In this document: positions 34,823 to 47,029 of the stretch, in pieces | Layout: each line of letters begins with the position of its first letter | How positions within the stretch are numbered: position 1 is the first letter of the stretch | NCBI GenBank assembly: GCA_000507305.1 | Contig: DF240107.1 | Location: forward strand, 1 to 64,000 | Source of the DNA: Breviolum minutum Mf 1.05b.01 | Taxonomy: Eukaryota > Sar > Dinophyceae > Suessiales > Symbiodiniaceae | Length of the DNA stretch: 64,000 bases | Direction: 5' to 3' | The notes under the pieces: model-generated | Seen by the model: only the letters and a program-made list of their open reading frames with translations | Databases searched by the model: none | Told to the model about the DNA's origin: nothing | Position numbers and translations under genes: made by a program

Positions 34823-37204
34823 ATGACAGCTGTGGATTTTGTGGTGAGCTGGGATCTACAAAGATGCCCGAGGAATCGAGCCGCGACTGCCGTGACTCCT
34901 ACCCTCAGGGCAAGTCATGCTTTTCGCCATGCATCTTGGCATAGCTTCATAGCTTCACCAATTTTTTGTGATGCCCCCCAAAAAATGATGAACATCTATG
35001 GACATATGTTATGATTTGTACCTTAAGATGATAATTGTGTTGATCCCTTCTTGATTTTCATACTGTCACCGCAATTGAAGTGATTAAAGAGTCCAACTTC
35101 GAAGTTTAGACTGGAAAGACTTCGAAGTTTCCACTTTCAGGTGCCTTTTGTGGCCAGTCTTCTCTTCCTACCACTTCAACGACACGCCCGAAAGCTTCAG
35201 CGTCGTGCGGGTGAAGCGCCGCGTGAAGCGCCTGAGGCGCCTGGTGCGGTACCGGGTTTTGGGCATTTGCCGTTGATTGGCCTTGGCGCTTTGGGACTGC
35301 CAAACCAAAAACAACCACATGAACGAATGGATGAACTACAAGATGTTTATGCAGAGCAAGGCGTGTTGCGACTGCAGTTTGGTGCTTCAGAAGTTTTTCT
35401 CTTATCATCTCCGGAAGCAGTGGAAGAAGCTCTTTGTGGCAAAAATCTGAAGGCATCGAGTTTATGGGACACAGGGCTAAGAGGAATAGTTGAAACCACT
35501 TGAAACGGTGCTAAGGGATGGCAAGGGTTACAAACCCTCCTCAATGTTGAGATATTTTCTTTTGATTGAAAAAGTGGGAAGTCACCAGGCATCTGCTGGC
35601 CGTCCAAGCTTGCCATCAGTGCGCTCCAATGGTCTGTCACAAGGACTCTCCTCATCCCAGCCGGACCAGGTGGGATGTTGGGTCCAGTAAGGTCCGGTTG
35701 CCTGTGGTGAAAGAGTGAGAAGATTTCAATAGATTTCAGATGGTCTCAGGTGTTAAGTTTCAAGATTTCAGATGATTGTTGGTTTTCTTCACAGTCTTCT
35801 TCATTTTATCTTCGATTGCAAAAATATCACACACACTCATATTGTCATGACGTTTCCATCCCACACATCCTCTCTACCTCCAAAATATTACACCTCACCA
35901 ACCTACCCAACATCTCCAACTACCAAGGATTGGGAGACGATGCGCCGTGTTTTGCTACGCGAGGCCTTTGCCTCTTCGCGGGTGGCCCAGGCGCGGCCCA
36001 TCATCGAGGCCGAGGCGACCGCCTTGGTGGCACAGCTGACGGAGCGCCTGGGGACGCCCATGGCCGCAAGGCCGGTGCTGCGGCGGAGCTTCACACGGTT
36101 CTTGTTGAAATGGGCCTTGAGTTTGGAAGGAGAAAAGGTATTGAAGTTGGAAGCTTTGGTGGAAGAGGAGGGGGGGCTTGAAATTCAGTTTTTTGAAGGT
36201 CAACAAGTGAGGTTCTCAGTGTGTTGTTCTTCCTTTTTCAGGTGTCTTTTATTACAATTGATACAATATACATTATATTATATTATACACATACTTTTAT
36301 TTTCTTGATTCTTGTCAGGGTCTCATGGAAAAAAAGCTGGAAGGCATGGGCTATTTTGACCAATCCCGTGGTGACAGCCACGGATTTCTTGGGATCGCTG
36401 TCACTTCCCGGTGTTTTGGACGACTTGCCACGCATCCGACGCGAACGCACCCGGCTCCTGCGCTCCGTGCTGGCCCGGCGTCGCACTCGCTGTCAGAAAG
36501 GGGATTTCTTGGATGCCTTGTTGGAGGCACAAAAGAAACATGGATTTGGAGATGATTTGATCATTGAAACCTTAGTATCTCTCACCACTGCGGGTATCAG
36601 CACTGTTGCTACCGCATTGGAATGGCTGCTTCTTTTGTTGGCACAAGATCGAAGTGCCCAGGAACGCGCAAGAAATGATGGAGACTTTTTGGATGCTTGC
36701 ATCCTAGAGGCACTTCGTTTGAAGACACCTTTGTTTATTCCACGACGTTGTTTAGAAGACATCCAGGTGGCTGGCTTCAAGGTGAAAGCTGACAGTTTGT
36801 TGTTACCAGATTCCTACAAGTTGGCACATGACGACACCTTATGGGACTCTCCCAAAGACTTTCGTCCTGAGCGTTTCTTAGGGAAGGAGCGTTCCTTCCT
36901 AGCATTCAAACCTGGTACTCAATTGCCACGTTGTCCCTTCAACAGGCCTTCTGAATCTGCCAAGTTTTTGCCTTTTGGATTGGGTGCACGTTTTTGTCCT
37001 GGTGCTCCGTTGGCCATGGAACAACTCCGGAGTTTCATGGAGAAACTGCTGACATTACAATGGCGAGCGGAAAATCGAACCGTTGACTTGTCAGAGGCTT
37101 ATTCCTTCACATTGACGCCAGCCAATCCTGCCAGATTGATTTTCGCCTTGGCAGAAAAGTGGGGCATTGGGGTAAAGCTAACGTGCAAGGAATTCATGGC
37201 ATGA
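34823..37204 (+). CDS. cytochrome P450 monooxygenase
   Basis: Exon 1 (34823-34843, MTAVDFV) joins at a GTGAGC donor to exon 2 (35141 on, VPFVASLLFLPLQRHARKLQ). Together they form an N-terminal membrane anchor, then a Pro/Ala-rich hinge and PGFGHLPLIG. Exon 3 (35928-36211) begins DWETMRRVLLREAF, the helix C region. Exon 4 (36319-37204) follows in phase and carries the I-helix TTAGISTVATALEW, EALR (ExxR), FRPERFL, and the haem loop FGLGARFCPG with the ligand Cys at 36995-36997. The stop is TGA at 37202-37204. All P450 landmarks are present. A 10-base direct repeat near 35490-35510 breaks the frame at the end of exon 2, where VETVLRDGKG would otherwise continue, and the link to exon 3 is unresolved. 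The substrate is unknown. The gene sits between two multi-CNB genes. Confidence 0.9.
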
Positions 37205-37510
37205 GTCTGCATCAGTTTCATATTTCATATGCTTCAGAAGCTTCATGAAACTTCTACTGTTCACTTGGCTAGGCACAGCCTTTTGGACTATCGCAGATGC
37301 GAAAGAGGCCAAGTGGGAACTTCACCATGCTTTACGTTGTCTAGACAGCTGAACGCATGGACAATTGTTGACGATTTATATCATAAATCCACCTCCAAAA
37401 TAGGTTATTGAAGAGGTGAAGTTGAAGTCATGTTAAGGAAGATGTGTCTCAATCATGTCTCCATCAATAAAACTCCAGGTTTCATTTCCTGGATTTTTTG
37501 ACATTTTGAC
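37205..37510. other. short intergenic spacer
   Basis: This is 306 bases between the P450 stop and the next start codon. I see no separate gene. GACATTTTGAC sits directly before the ATG at 37511 and faintly resembles the spliced-leader core. Confidence 0.4.
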
Positions 37511-40500
37511 ATGAACTCTGTTCGAAGGCTTCAGCGCAGCTTTTCCTTCCGAAACGCCCATTCGGCCTTTTCGGGTGCCTTGGTGAGGCTGCCATTCATG
37601 AAATCCTGCCAGCATGTCATCTGGACAAAGCGACAACAAAATAACATAAATAACAGTAAAACTTGGGAATTTTGGCTAGGCTGCCTGATGTGGTTCTCTT
37701 CCCTCCCAATCATCTCATCACAGAGCAGGCAGGATTTGGACGTTGATTTGAGGGTGTTTGCTGTGACACCAGGTTACACCCCCAAACAAATCTCTTAGTC
37801 CTTGAGAAATAGATAGAAATACAAGCAGTTGAAGATGCTCGTCATCCAAACAGTCCTTTCAAAGCTTATTTGGGTCGCGAGCAATTGGACAGATTCTCGG
37901 GTGTCCAATAGTGTCAGGGAGATGAATGCAAGCTCGGTGAGAGCATGTTCTTCCTCGTTGCTCGGCTAACTGGGAAGATTTCGACAAGAACTGTGATTGA
38001 CAAAGACAGGCTCAATGCTTACTGTAAGTTATTCGATTAGATATGTTGAAGGAATGTCTGCCTGTCTACCCAAGAGAATATTCGATGATATTGAACAAAA
38101 ATTCAACTAGTTCAACCATCAATTCTTTGCAAGGTCTTAGTGGGTCGAGTCAAAGTGGCTGGTGCTGTCGCAATCCAAGTGTTTTTCATATGTTTTTCAT
38201 ATCTGGTGGGTCCAAAAGTGAGAGAATTTCAACGACAGAAACGACACGAAACGACGACCACCTTCAGGTGGGTACTCTTTTCAATATGGTCGGAGCTGGA
38301 CAGGTCGGGAGCACAGCTGCGTCATTTGACAGATTCCAAAAACATCCAAAAACATCCGGGAAAGGGATTTTCGAGATTGAGAGTTATAAGCTGCAAGCTT
38401 ATTTCGTTTTGGGGTGGGATGCATTGAGTTGCAATCATATACATGTGATATTTACAAATATCATCGGAAAAAGCCCAAAGCCAAACACCTGAAAGTGTGC
38501 CGGGACGGGAGGTCTTTGGAGAAGTGGGAGCCTTTGGCATTTCCAAACGACGCACGGCCAGTGCTTCTACCTGGGAAGAAGGCTATGTTTGTTGCCTTCG
38601 TTTTACCGGCGCAGTCCGGAATCTCAGTGATCTCAATGAAGCGGTGGTGGGTTGCGGAGTGTTTTTGCGTCGGTTGGGTTGTTTGGGACTTGAGGTAGTC
38701 AAAGCCGCTGTGGATGAGTGCAGCTGACATGTTTTGGGAGCCCAAATGACTTCACAAACATTCCAGAAGCAATGGCAGGCATCCCTTGGACCGAGACAAG
38801 TTGGCGCAGATTTGGAAACGGCTGGGATATCTCAGTCAATTTATCATCCGATTTTTGCGTTTCTTTTTTCAGAGAGAAGCCGTACCCAAAAAAACATCAG
38901 CTGAATCAGGACAGAGGTGAAGAATCGCAGCACCGAGTTGGAGCGCAGAGAATGGATCAAGGCACGGAGAAGTTTTTGAAACGAAACTTTTGTCCTACAA
39001 AATAGAATGAACAGGAATTCATAAGTGTGGAATGTTGAAGGAACATGTTGCAACAGATTTTTCAAACTAAAAAGTAATTTTTGAGATTCGTGAAATTTAA
39101 TTTACATTTACTTTTTGAATGTTGGAATTTGAACATTTTGGCGAAAAGTGACACCGTGACATTAGAAAGACTATGTGCAGACCACAGCGATCCCTGCGCT
39201 CGCTCAAACACCTCTGCTGGGTGGTTGCAGCAGCCCTGGGATAGAGAGAGTCAATGATGGTGTGAAGATATGACATGGCATTGACTTGTTCTCTGATATA
39301 TCCTCTTTGCAAACTTTGTTCTGCTTGTTCTGTCCATAGAACTTCTGCAAACCTTTGCTGGTCAAGTTTCAAAAGATGGAGTTTTCACCCTAAGGCCCAC
39401 CGTCCTTCTTCCACAGCTTGTCGGTGCTTCTCCAGGTCAGATCTGTTTTCTTTCTCACTGTGGAGCCATGACATGAGGGCAATCTGCCTACTACTCGATG
39501 AGTATGGACTTTTGCACAGGAACAACTCTACAAGACAGACTCGGAGATCGTAAAATGTGGTCAGATGCCCTCAGATTTTGAATTGATGTGACTGATGTGA
39601 CTCTTTTATATTTTTGTGTTATCTTGGGGCTCAAACCTTGCAAATTTCAGAAGATTTGCTGACATTTTTCAGGTGACAAGTTCGAGAACATGATTTTGCT
39701 GGTTGCTGTTGGGGCCTCAAAATCAATGCCAACCGAGTGAACGAGTTTGTGCTGCATGGATTCTCTTTGCATGTTGCAGGGGGCTGCTCAGATGCGGACG
39801 CGTGTTGGAGATGACATTGCTGTAATGCGCAAGGGTTCCATCTTTGGCGAGGCAATCTTGTCAGCTTGTTATCATCGAAAATTTCAAACCAAAACATGTG
39901 AAACATGCAGGTTTTTCTTTTAAAAACTTGTTCGGCCTTTATGATTCGATCATTCCGATTCCTGCTTCATGGCTGCTGTTTACCATCTTTATTGCGGATA
40001 TTCCGGGCACGTTGCAAGATCAATGCCCTTGGCCTCTTCAACTATAGCATGGCTACAGTTTCCAACTCAGTGTGGCTGTGGAGGTGGTATCAGGCCGTTG
40101 CCTCCTGTGTGAGGGCTTATGCTACCCAGCTATTTTGGGATTGTAGTACGTAAGCGATTAAAAGGATCCCTGAACCAATCACTATAATGGAATGTCACAA
40201 GGGTTTTGAACACTGCTCACGTCAATTTGGTGAGGTGCAACACCATCGAAATCATAACAAGAAACACCCCAAAACAACTTGTACTGTCCTGTGTGGATTT
40301 AAATAGAGGGACACAAGTAAGTGAAAACATCGCTGCGATTTTGTAGTTTTTGGTTGAATTTATGATAGCACAGTCGAATTTATGGGGATTTTTCTCGCCT
40401 CCTTGCCACGCCGCTGAGATCCAGACCACCGAGAGGACTCGCCTTTTGGTGTTACCGCACCTGGCAATGAAGCAGGCCTAAACTTGCCTAAAGTGATTTT

Positions 40501-43071
40501 CAAACAGGTGAGTTGGTGACTACTGTAGTACCATGAAATTTGTAGTCTTATTAGTATATCAATGTATGCATGGTTATATCAGTTTTGTTTGACATGGGCA
40601 ACATCACTCGTTTTTAACAGGCTTTGGCAACACCTGCAGCAAAGCAAGAGGTGCAATTGTTTCACCCAAGGGGTTTGTTTCCCCATTTTGCGTGCAGTTT
40701 GGAGAACGGATTTCCTGTCCAAAGCTCTTACATTTCAAATCAAGAAACAGTTCGTTTTGGACATTTGACATGCCTTTCTTTTGCTTGGTCCATGTTTAAC
40801 AAAAAGCTGACCAAGAAAACGGGGGATTCGTCCCTGTTGATCACCATTTAAACATCCAGGGCATCACATTGGCCTTCCAAAAATTGGTGGATGGTAGATT
40901 CGATCAGGTGCGCCTTTTTTTGTTTCGGAAAAATCAGAATCGCCACGCCGATGGAATGAAAGAAAACTGAGGTGGAACGCGGTGTTCCACTATGCTCTAT
41001 GGGTATTGCTGCACAGAAAGATGATCCACGGGTACGTGCGTTGGTTCGAAGCTTAACTTGAAGTCAACAATTGTGGAAAACCGTGGTGAAGACATTATCA
41101 GGACTTGGGTGGAGAAAGGGAGTCATTGACGGGAGGAAAAACTGCACACAGCTGCGAGATTAAGGCCCTCTTGGCGGAAAGAACCGACTTGGAGACCGGG
41201 CCTTAGAACGGGCTGCAACTGAATTCAGTTAGTTTCGCAGTCTGTGAAAGTTGGCGGTTTCAGGACCGGTGACGAATGGACGCCCGTCTCGGATGCTGAA
41301 CCTTCCGGGCCCTTCTTCGGCGTTCTGGTCGCGGGCCGCGTCATGGTGGAGATTGGCCCGGAACACCACATCGTGCTGCAGCTCACCGCCGGAGCCATCT
41401 TTCCGGAGGCCACGAAGACATGGGATGACGGTGGTTGAAATGAAGGGTTTTTGACATTCTTCGGCTCTATTGTGCAAATGTCTTATATCAGGACTTATAT
41501 CATCCTCAAATCTACCGTTGTGTTCCATGTTCATTGTGATGTCATTGTTTGACAACTTTGATTTGAAGTTGGTCAAATGGACTCGCGCTAGGGCTTACTA
41601 GCCTCGTATGGTGCCGTTTGCCGAGCGGAGACCACCTGCGAGGTTAGCTTCTGAATGCCTTGACGGAAAAGAATAGGACGTGATAGTGATCATAGACTTC
41701 GTTTGTAGCTTTGTTTACCGAGTCACAGAAGTAAAGAACAGAGAATCATTGTCTTGGCCAGATAAGAACAAACTTAACAAATGCAATGCAAATTCGTGAA
41801 TTCATGAAGCGGACTTTGCCATCACTTCCTTGCTTGAAGAGCAGTTGTACGGGCGTTATTATGGTTTTCATCTTGCCCTTTCTCTCCTCCTGACTTCCAT
41901 CAAACACTTGATGTCGATTCGCTTCATCCCGAGGCGTATCGGATGCGCTGGCACGATTTTTACATGGCCGTCATAGACTTGGAGAAAAGTTGACCATGCC
42001 CGTCTCCTATGTTCACATAGACTCCACGATTTCGAATTGAAGGTGGGCCTAAGTACTCCAGCAGCAAGTGACTGGCCATCATCTCAGGTTGTGAAATATA
42101 CCTATGCAATACACACAACATTTGTATACATTTTGTCAATGTTGTTGCCTATCTAGCCTCAGGTTCTGGAAGTTTCGTGTCCAAGAAAAGGCAACAGTGG
42201 AACGATTGACTCGAAGGCTGGTGACAGTAGTTTTACTTCGCCACTGTCATCTTTGAACACAAAAATGGTGCCATGACAGAATCTTTATTTTTTTCAATGA
42301 TTCATGAGTTTTTCTTGCATTTCAATGGCTCAAGAAGTCTTTCAAATTGAAACTTGAACATTTGAACTTGGTGTTTCGCATGACTTGGAGGCTTCAATCA
42401 GTTCAAGGCCTTTTGCACGTAAACCTACCACATGCCAAGGACAGCGAGATCCAGGTGAGCATGTTGAGTTGCTATGAGTTGCTATGTTGCTCAACAGATT
42501 TTCATGAAAAGAATGATGAAGTGTTCGCCTTTTTGCAAGCATTTTTCCACATATTATTCCCACAAAGTGTATGAGTCAAAGCTGTTTGAAAATTCATCCC
42601 GACATTTCTCGTTCTGAAACCAGGCATGGAAGGCGCAACGTGGTGAGCGTATCGTTCAGGCGAAGAAACATAGCAACTCCTTGGCGGTGCAGGTGCGAAA
42701 CGCCGAAATCTTGGGTCATCATTTTTCGAATCAGGAAACAAAGCATTTATCTTATATCTTATAACTTTGATATGGATTTCTTTTAAACAATAAATGGAAA
42801 GCACCATTCTTCTTCAATGTATTCATTAAGACATTTGATCAATCCATCAAACATCCAACTTTCCAACTTTCCATGTGCAACATGTTGACAGGCTGCATCT
42901 GAACGTTTGCCTATCCTCGACCCTGAGAAGGAACCTCGTGTCGTAGGGCAGCCCCAGTGTTGGCCAATGGAAAAGCCATATCAGCCATGTCAGAGAGTCG
43001 TCCTTGATGTGCCATGTGCCAAGGTGATGCAACGGAAAAGTGTCACGGTGGGAAGGAGCCAGCAGAGATGA
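37511..43071 (+). CDS. second multi-CNB protein
   Basis: Exon 1 (37511-37582) reads MNSVRRLQRSFSFRNAHSAF and ends at GTGAGG. Exon 2 (37724-37772, SRQDLDVDLRVFAVTP) joins in phase to exon 3 (37829-about 37900, ARHPNSPFKAYLGREQLDRF). CNB segments follow: MFFLVA (37953); EVFGEVGAFGISKRRTASAS (about 38507), a good phosphate-binding cassette with GE and RTA; VGDDIAVMRKGSIFGEAIL (39806); and a third module with FFGVLVAGRVMVEIGPE (41313) and LQLTAGAIFPEA (41376). Charged helical exons lie at 38929-38970 and 42625-42708. The final exon, 42892-43071, begins AASERLPILDPEKEPRVVG and ends TGA 43069-43071. No catalytic domain was seen, so a cyclic-nucleotide-responsive scaffold is only inferred. Intermediate exons are incompletely placed. 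Confidence 0.7.
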
Positions 43072-44722
43072 ACGCAGTTTTTCCATGTTTTTCCACCGTT
43101 AAAGGTGTACCTTTTGCATTCTTTTGCCCACTAGTTGAACTACAGAGTGATGGAAATCCTCATCTTTCCTGGTAAGTGCCATATGAAGCATGGTTCTGTT
43201 GCCATGTTAGATCACCAGAGTGGATGTACCTGGATGTACCTGGGCTTGCTCAAGGTATATCAATCAACTGTCCCATCTTGGCTTCCATATTCCAGGAATG
43301 ACTGGGATGGCGGGGGTCTTCGAAGCAGAAAACCAGGCATGCTAAGCCCAGAGGGGATGTCGACAATGTCAGGATGTGCATTGAATTTCCTTCATTTGTG
43401 GGTGATTTGTGGCAAATTTGTTGAACAAATCTGTGTTTCGATTGTGAGGCTTGTTATCCTACACCGGTAGCGCGTTAATCCAACTGCCCAAGCTCATCGA
43501 TGAGAGAGGCGGGGTGGCCTGAAAAAAAACATCCTCAAAAGTATAATATCCAACCCCCTAAGATCACTTGGGAATATCAAAGATATCAACATCTTTGAAC
43601 CATTTGAGATTTTCATTTTCACTTTTTGCATTGCCCATATCAAACTTTTGAGTCCCAAGACTCCTTTTAGCATTTGTGAGGCCATTCCAAATCTGAGTCC
43701 AGCTTGCCACGATAAGCAGATTCAAAGTGCATGTGTTGCAGTTTGGTTGAAACCCTTGGTGCAGTGATCGCATCAGAAAATGATTTGAGAGTGACATAAT
43801 TGTCACCCAGGATTGCGAAGCAATCTGAACAAAAGATATTTCTGAAAAAACATCTTGGTGGATTCACTCAAAGTGATTCCACGTTTGAAAAGGCGACGAC
43901 TTTGCCACAATTTCTCGTGGTCTCACCTTCCACTCAAGTCGGATTCGTGCTTATTTTTTGTCTTTTGTATGAAGCATTTCGTTATTCCATCCACTTTCTG
44001 AGACAAATGAAAGCACGACATTTGATCAAACGGTGGTCCATATCGGTCGCGCGACCATGGGAAAATAGAATGATTCACAATTGAAGTTTTTTTTTTTGAT
44101 GGAGGATTCTACAACCTGTTTACTGATTCTGGAACCTTGATGCGTTTGATTTTTTGTGATTGGAACCAACGACTTTGTCATGAAGTTCACGAGTTCACGT
44201 GATAATCCGTCCTCCGGCACATTGAAAAGTAATGTCTTGCTGCACCTCTTCTTGAAAATGTGGAACGCAAGCCTGATGATGTTTTGGGCTGGGTTTTCGG
44301 CTCCAGTACCTGAATTTTGGGGGGGCGGCAGCAGTACTGCACAGGTACTAAGACTGCGATCTCGCAGGTGTTGGGCGCCCCCAATTTTTCAAAGTTTTAG
44401 ACATTGAAAACCCGGAAAAAACCACGTGAAATCATGACATTTAGATTTTGATAATGGCGAAATTGGTGAAATAGGGCGAAGGATCGAATCAAATATCAAT
44501 TTTGATGCCATATATTTGATATTCAATATTCATTTGAGATTATTATGTGTCTTGTGCATACATATAAATATATATGAATATGTATACGGTATATATATAA
44601 TATAATGACACACATATATATATATATATATATGATGTAGTATATTGATATTCCAGTATATACACACATGATCAAATGAGAATTGCCAACCAAGGCTAAA
44701 GGCCCTGCTGAGTTGCAAAGCG
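43072..44722. other. 1.65-kb intergenic region with AT microsatellite, no clear gene
   Basis: No stretch shows a recognisable family motif. A 14-codon frame after an AG at 43301-43302 (MTGMAGVFEAENQ) followed by a GC donor could be an isolated exon but connects to nothing obvious. AT-rich simple sequence lies near 44565-44640. Confidence 0.4.
44565..44640. repeat. AT-rich microsatellite
   Basis: Runs of TA/ATA units including a pure (TA) tract near 44614-44632. Open frames across it are low complexity and not coding. Confidence 0.8.
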
Positions 44723-46724
44723 ATGGCCAGCTTTGCGTCCAAGCGGCTCGCGCAGGATTCTCTATGGATATTCCATAGATGCTTTGTTTTGGATATTTAT
44801 AGATATCCAAACACAAAATTCATGGAACTATGGAACATGTTTGATTAGGAAGGATGGGTCACCTTGTAGGATTTCAGTCTTGAGGGAACTTGCTTGCTGT
44901 GAATGAACTGTGGCACACCGATGACGCGATTCTTCGCGGCGATTTCACAGCATTCATACGACGAATCATTGATTCTGGAGCGCTTTTGGTCTGGTTTTTG
45001 GGTAGGAACGTGCCGCCTTCAAGAAAGACCATCCCTTTGGATTTTATGCCAAGTGTCCATGCGGCAGTGGCATGATCAAACCATTACAAACTCAACAATG
45101 CATTGAAGCAACTGACGTATGTCTTCAAGCATTTTTCAAGTGATTAGCCAGCTTCTTCATATTAGTGTCGTTAGTCTCTTTTGGATTTTTCATCTTCCCT
45201 GCTGCCATTCCTACCGCCTACCTATCCTGAATGATCAGATCTATCGCCATCAGGTACGCGCCGAACGAAGACGGCAAGGGACAGAACGCCAGGGACCAGG
45301 TCACCCTAAGACTTTTGTATGAAGTTGAGTATAGAACTACAATGAAATACTGCTCCTACTCTTCCTTTTTATAGAGGGATTCCTTTGGACTCGTTTCTTC
45401 ACCAGATGCGGTTGCCACTCCAAGGTCTTCAAGTGGAATTGTGGCATTCCTGGAAGAGCCAAGGGCCCTTGGGAGGCGAAAAACATTTGGAAGCTGAAAG
45501 CCAAACAAAAACCTCTCAATGGAAAACAAGAGAAACTTCAGGGAATTTCCCAAGGTGGACATCAGATTTACATCCACACAGTTCAGCAAATGGCTACATG
45601 ACATGTTTATACAGCAGTTCACTGCAGGGCGCAACGTACGCTCTTACCATGGAGTTCACAGAGGATTATCCGAGCAAGCCGCCGAAGTGCAAATTCGCAC
45701 ACGTGCTAGACTCAGACCTCAGACATTTCCAATGAAAAACCAAGACATGAGTTCACAGTTTATCTATTCCTAGCTTTCGAATGCAGCCGGTCATTTTTTT
45801 TGTGTGTGTGTTGTAACTTCGCAAATTGAGGTGCATGGCAAACCCCTCTTCCACCCAAACGTGTATCCTTCGGGGACCGTTTGTCTTAGCATCCTAAATG
45901 AGGATGAGGACACTACTCCTAAAAAGCACACAGCAGAAAATGCAGACAGAAAGGAATGGCATCAACTTATTAACTGGATATGAACTGCTTGGGATCCAAT
46001 GAAAACTCCAGTTGTTGGGTTTCTAACGAAGTTTTACAGATTTCAGTCCTCCCTTTTTTGCCAGGATTGGAAGCCTGCCATCACCATTCGTCAGATTCTT
46101 CTAGGAATCCAGGCTGGGAAGTTCAGGAATTACCCGCGTTTTTTTTCCTTCACCTTTGGCAGAGGAGGATGATTAAAATCCAGCTCGTGATTTTGTCAGG
46201 ATCTTCTTGACAATCCGAACGCAGCTTCTCCAGCACAGGAGCTTTTGGATGATGTCGTTGATGTCATTGCTTTTGGACGTGTCTGGATAGAACGTTTTCT
46301 TTTTATGCTTCGTGAAGATTTGCCAGACTCAACGTTGCAGCTTTTTGACTTCATTCAAGTGCTGCTGCTCTGTAATAAGCAAGTCCATGATTTCGTTGGA
46401 ATGAATTTGGTGTCCCACAACCACCACTAAAAGGAGCCAAGATTATTCCCAATCATAGTGCTGACTCACTTTTAGCAAACTCAAATCACTTTTTCCTGCT
46501 AATGTTCCTCTGCCGCGTTTGTTCCTCAAGCGTTCAGGAAGAACCCTATCGATTGTTCTCCACAGACAAGAGCGAGTATTTGAGGCTCGCGTTTTTCGGG
46601 CAAAATTTGGCAAACATGTGAGACTCAGATGTGACTGACTTCTTTTTGTGACATGTTTTCTGGTCTAAGGCGAGTGAAGAAGCAGGTTTCAGAAGTATCC
46701 TTGGGGGCGCAAAACTCCGCCTGA
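44723..46724 (+). CDS. UBC9: SUMO-conjugating enzyme E2 (UBC9), ten exons
   Basis: UBC9 carries SUMO as a thioester and passes it to substrate lysines. Exons: 44723-44755 ([11 protein letters not shown]), 45006-45052 ([15 protein letters not shown]), 45254-45287 ([11 protein letters not shown]), 45425-45475 ([17 protein letters not shown]), 45628-45702 ([20 protein letters not shown]), 45831-45908 ([20 protein letters not shown]), 46065-46112 ([16 protein letters not shown]), 46200-46238 ([13 protein letters not shown]), 46538-46584 ([16 protein letters not shown]) and 46670-46724 ([12 protein letters not shown]), stop TGA 46722-46724. The HPN motif, the catalytic Cys in GTVCLSIL and the SKPP loop are all present. 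Donors are GA, GT, GC, GC, GT, GA, GC, GA and GC, all with AG acceptors. A six-residue insertion (AHVHGK) precedes PLFHPN, and the C-terminal tail is slightly longer than usual. Length about 160 residues is normal for the family. Confidence 0.96.
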
Positions 46725-47029
46725 GCCGATGTGAGGTTCGCAGAATGAGGGGTGTGTGGAGTTAAATTGTTTTGGGGGACAAACTTGTTACATTGCTTGG
46801 TTGAGATATTGTAGATGTGACATGATGTGATGATATTTCAATATCTTTCATCATTTGGTGTAGATACATTGGGTACTCCAGATCGTGATCGGGAGCATTC
46901 AGGATTCGTAGGAAATGCTGTGACTCCGAATCATGAGGTGGGAAGCTCGCAGCTGCGGTGAGGCCAGCAGATTTTCCCACAGCACCAGGTCCAAAAGTCT
47001 CTCCTAAAGTTGATGTCAAGTCTCTACTT

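Noticed and set aside
44521-44816. Tyr/Ile-rich frames around the AT microsatellite
   Set aside because: Low-complexity translation of TA repeats. The UBC9 start at 44723 lies on the other strand.
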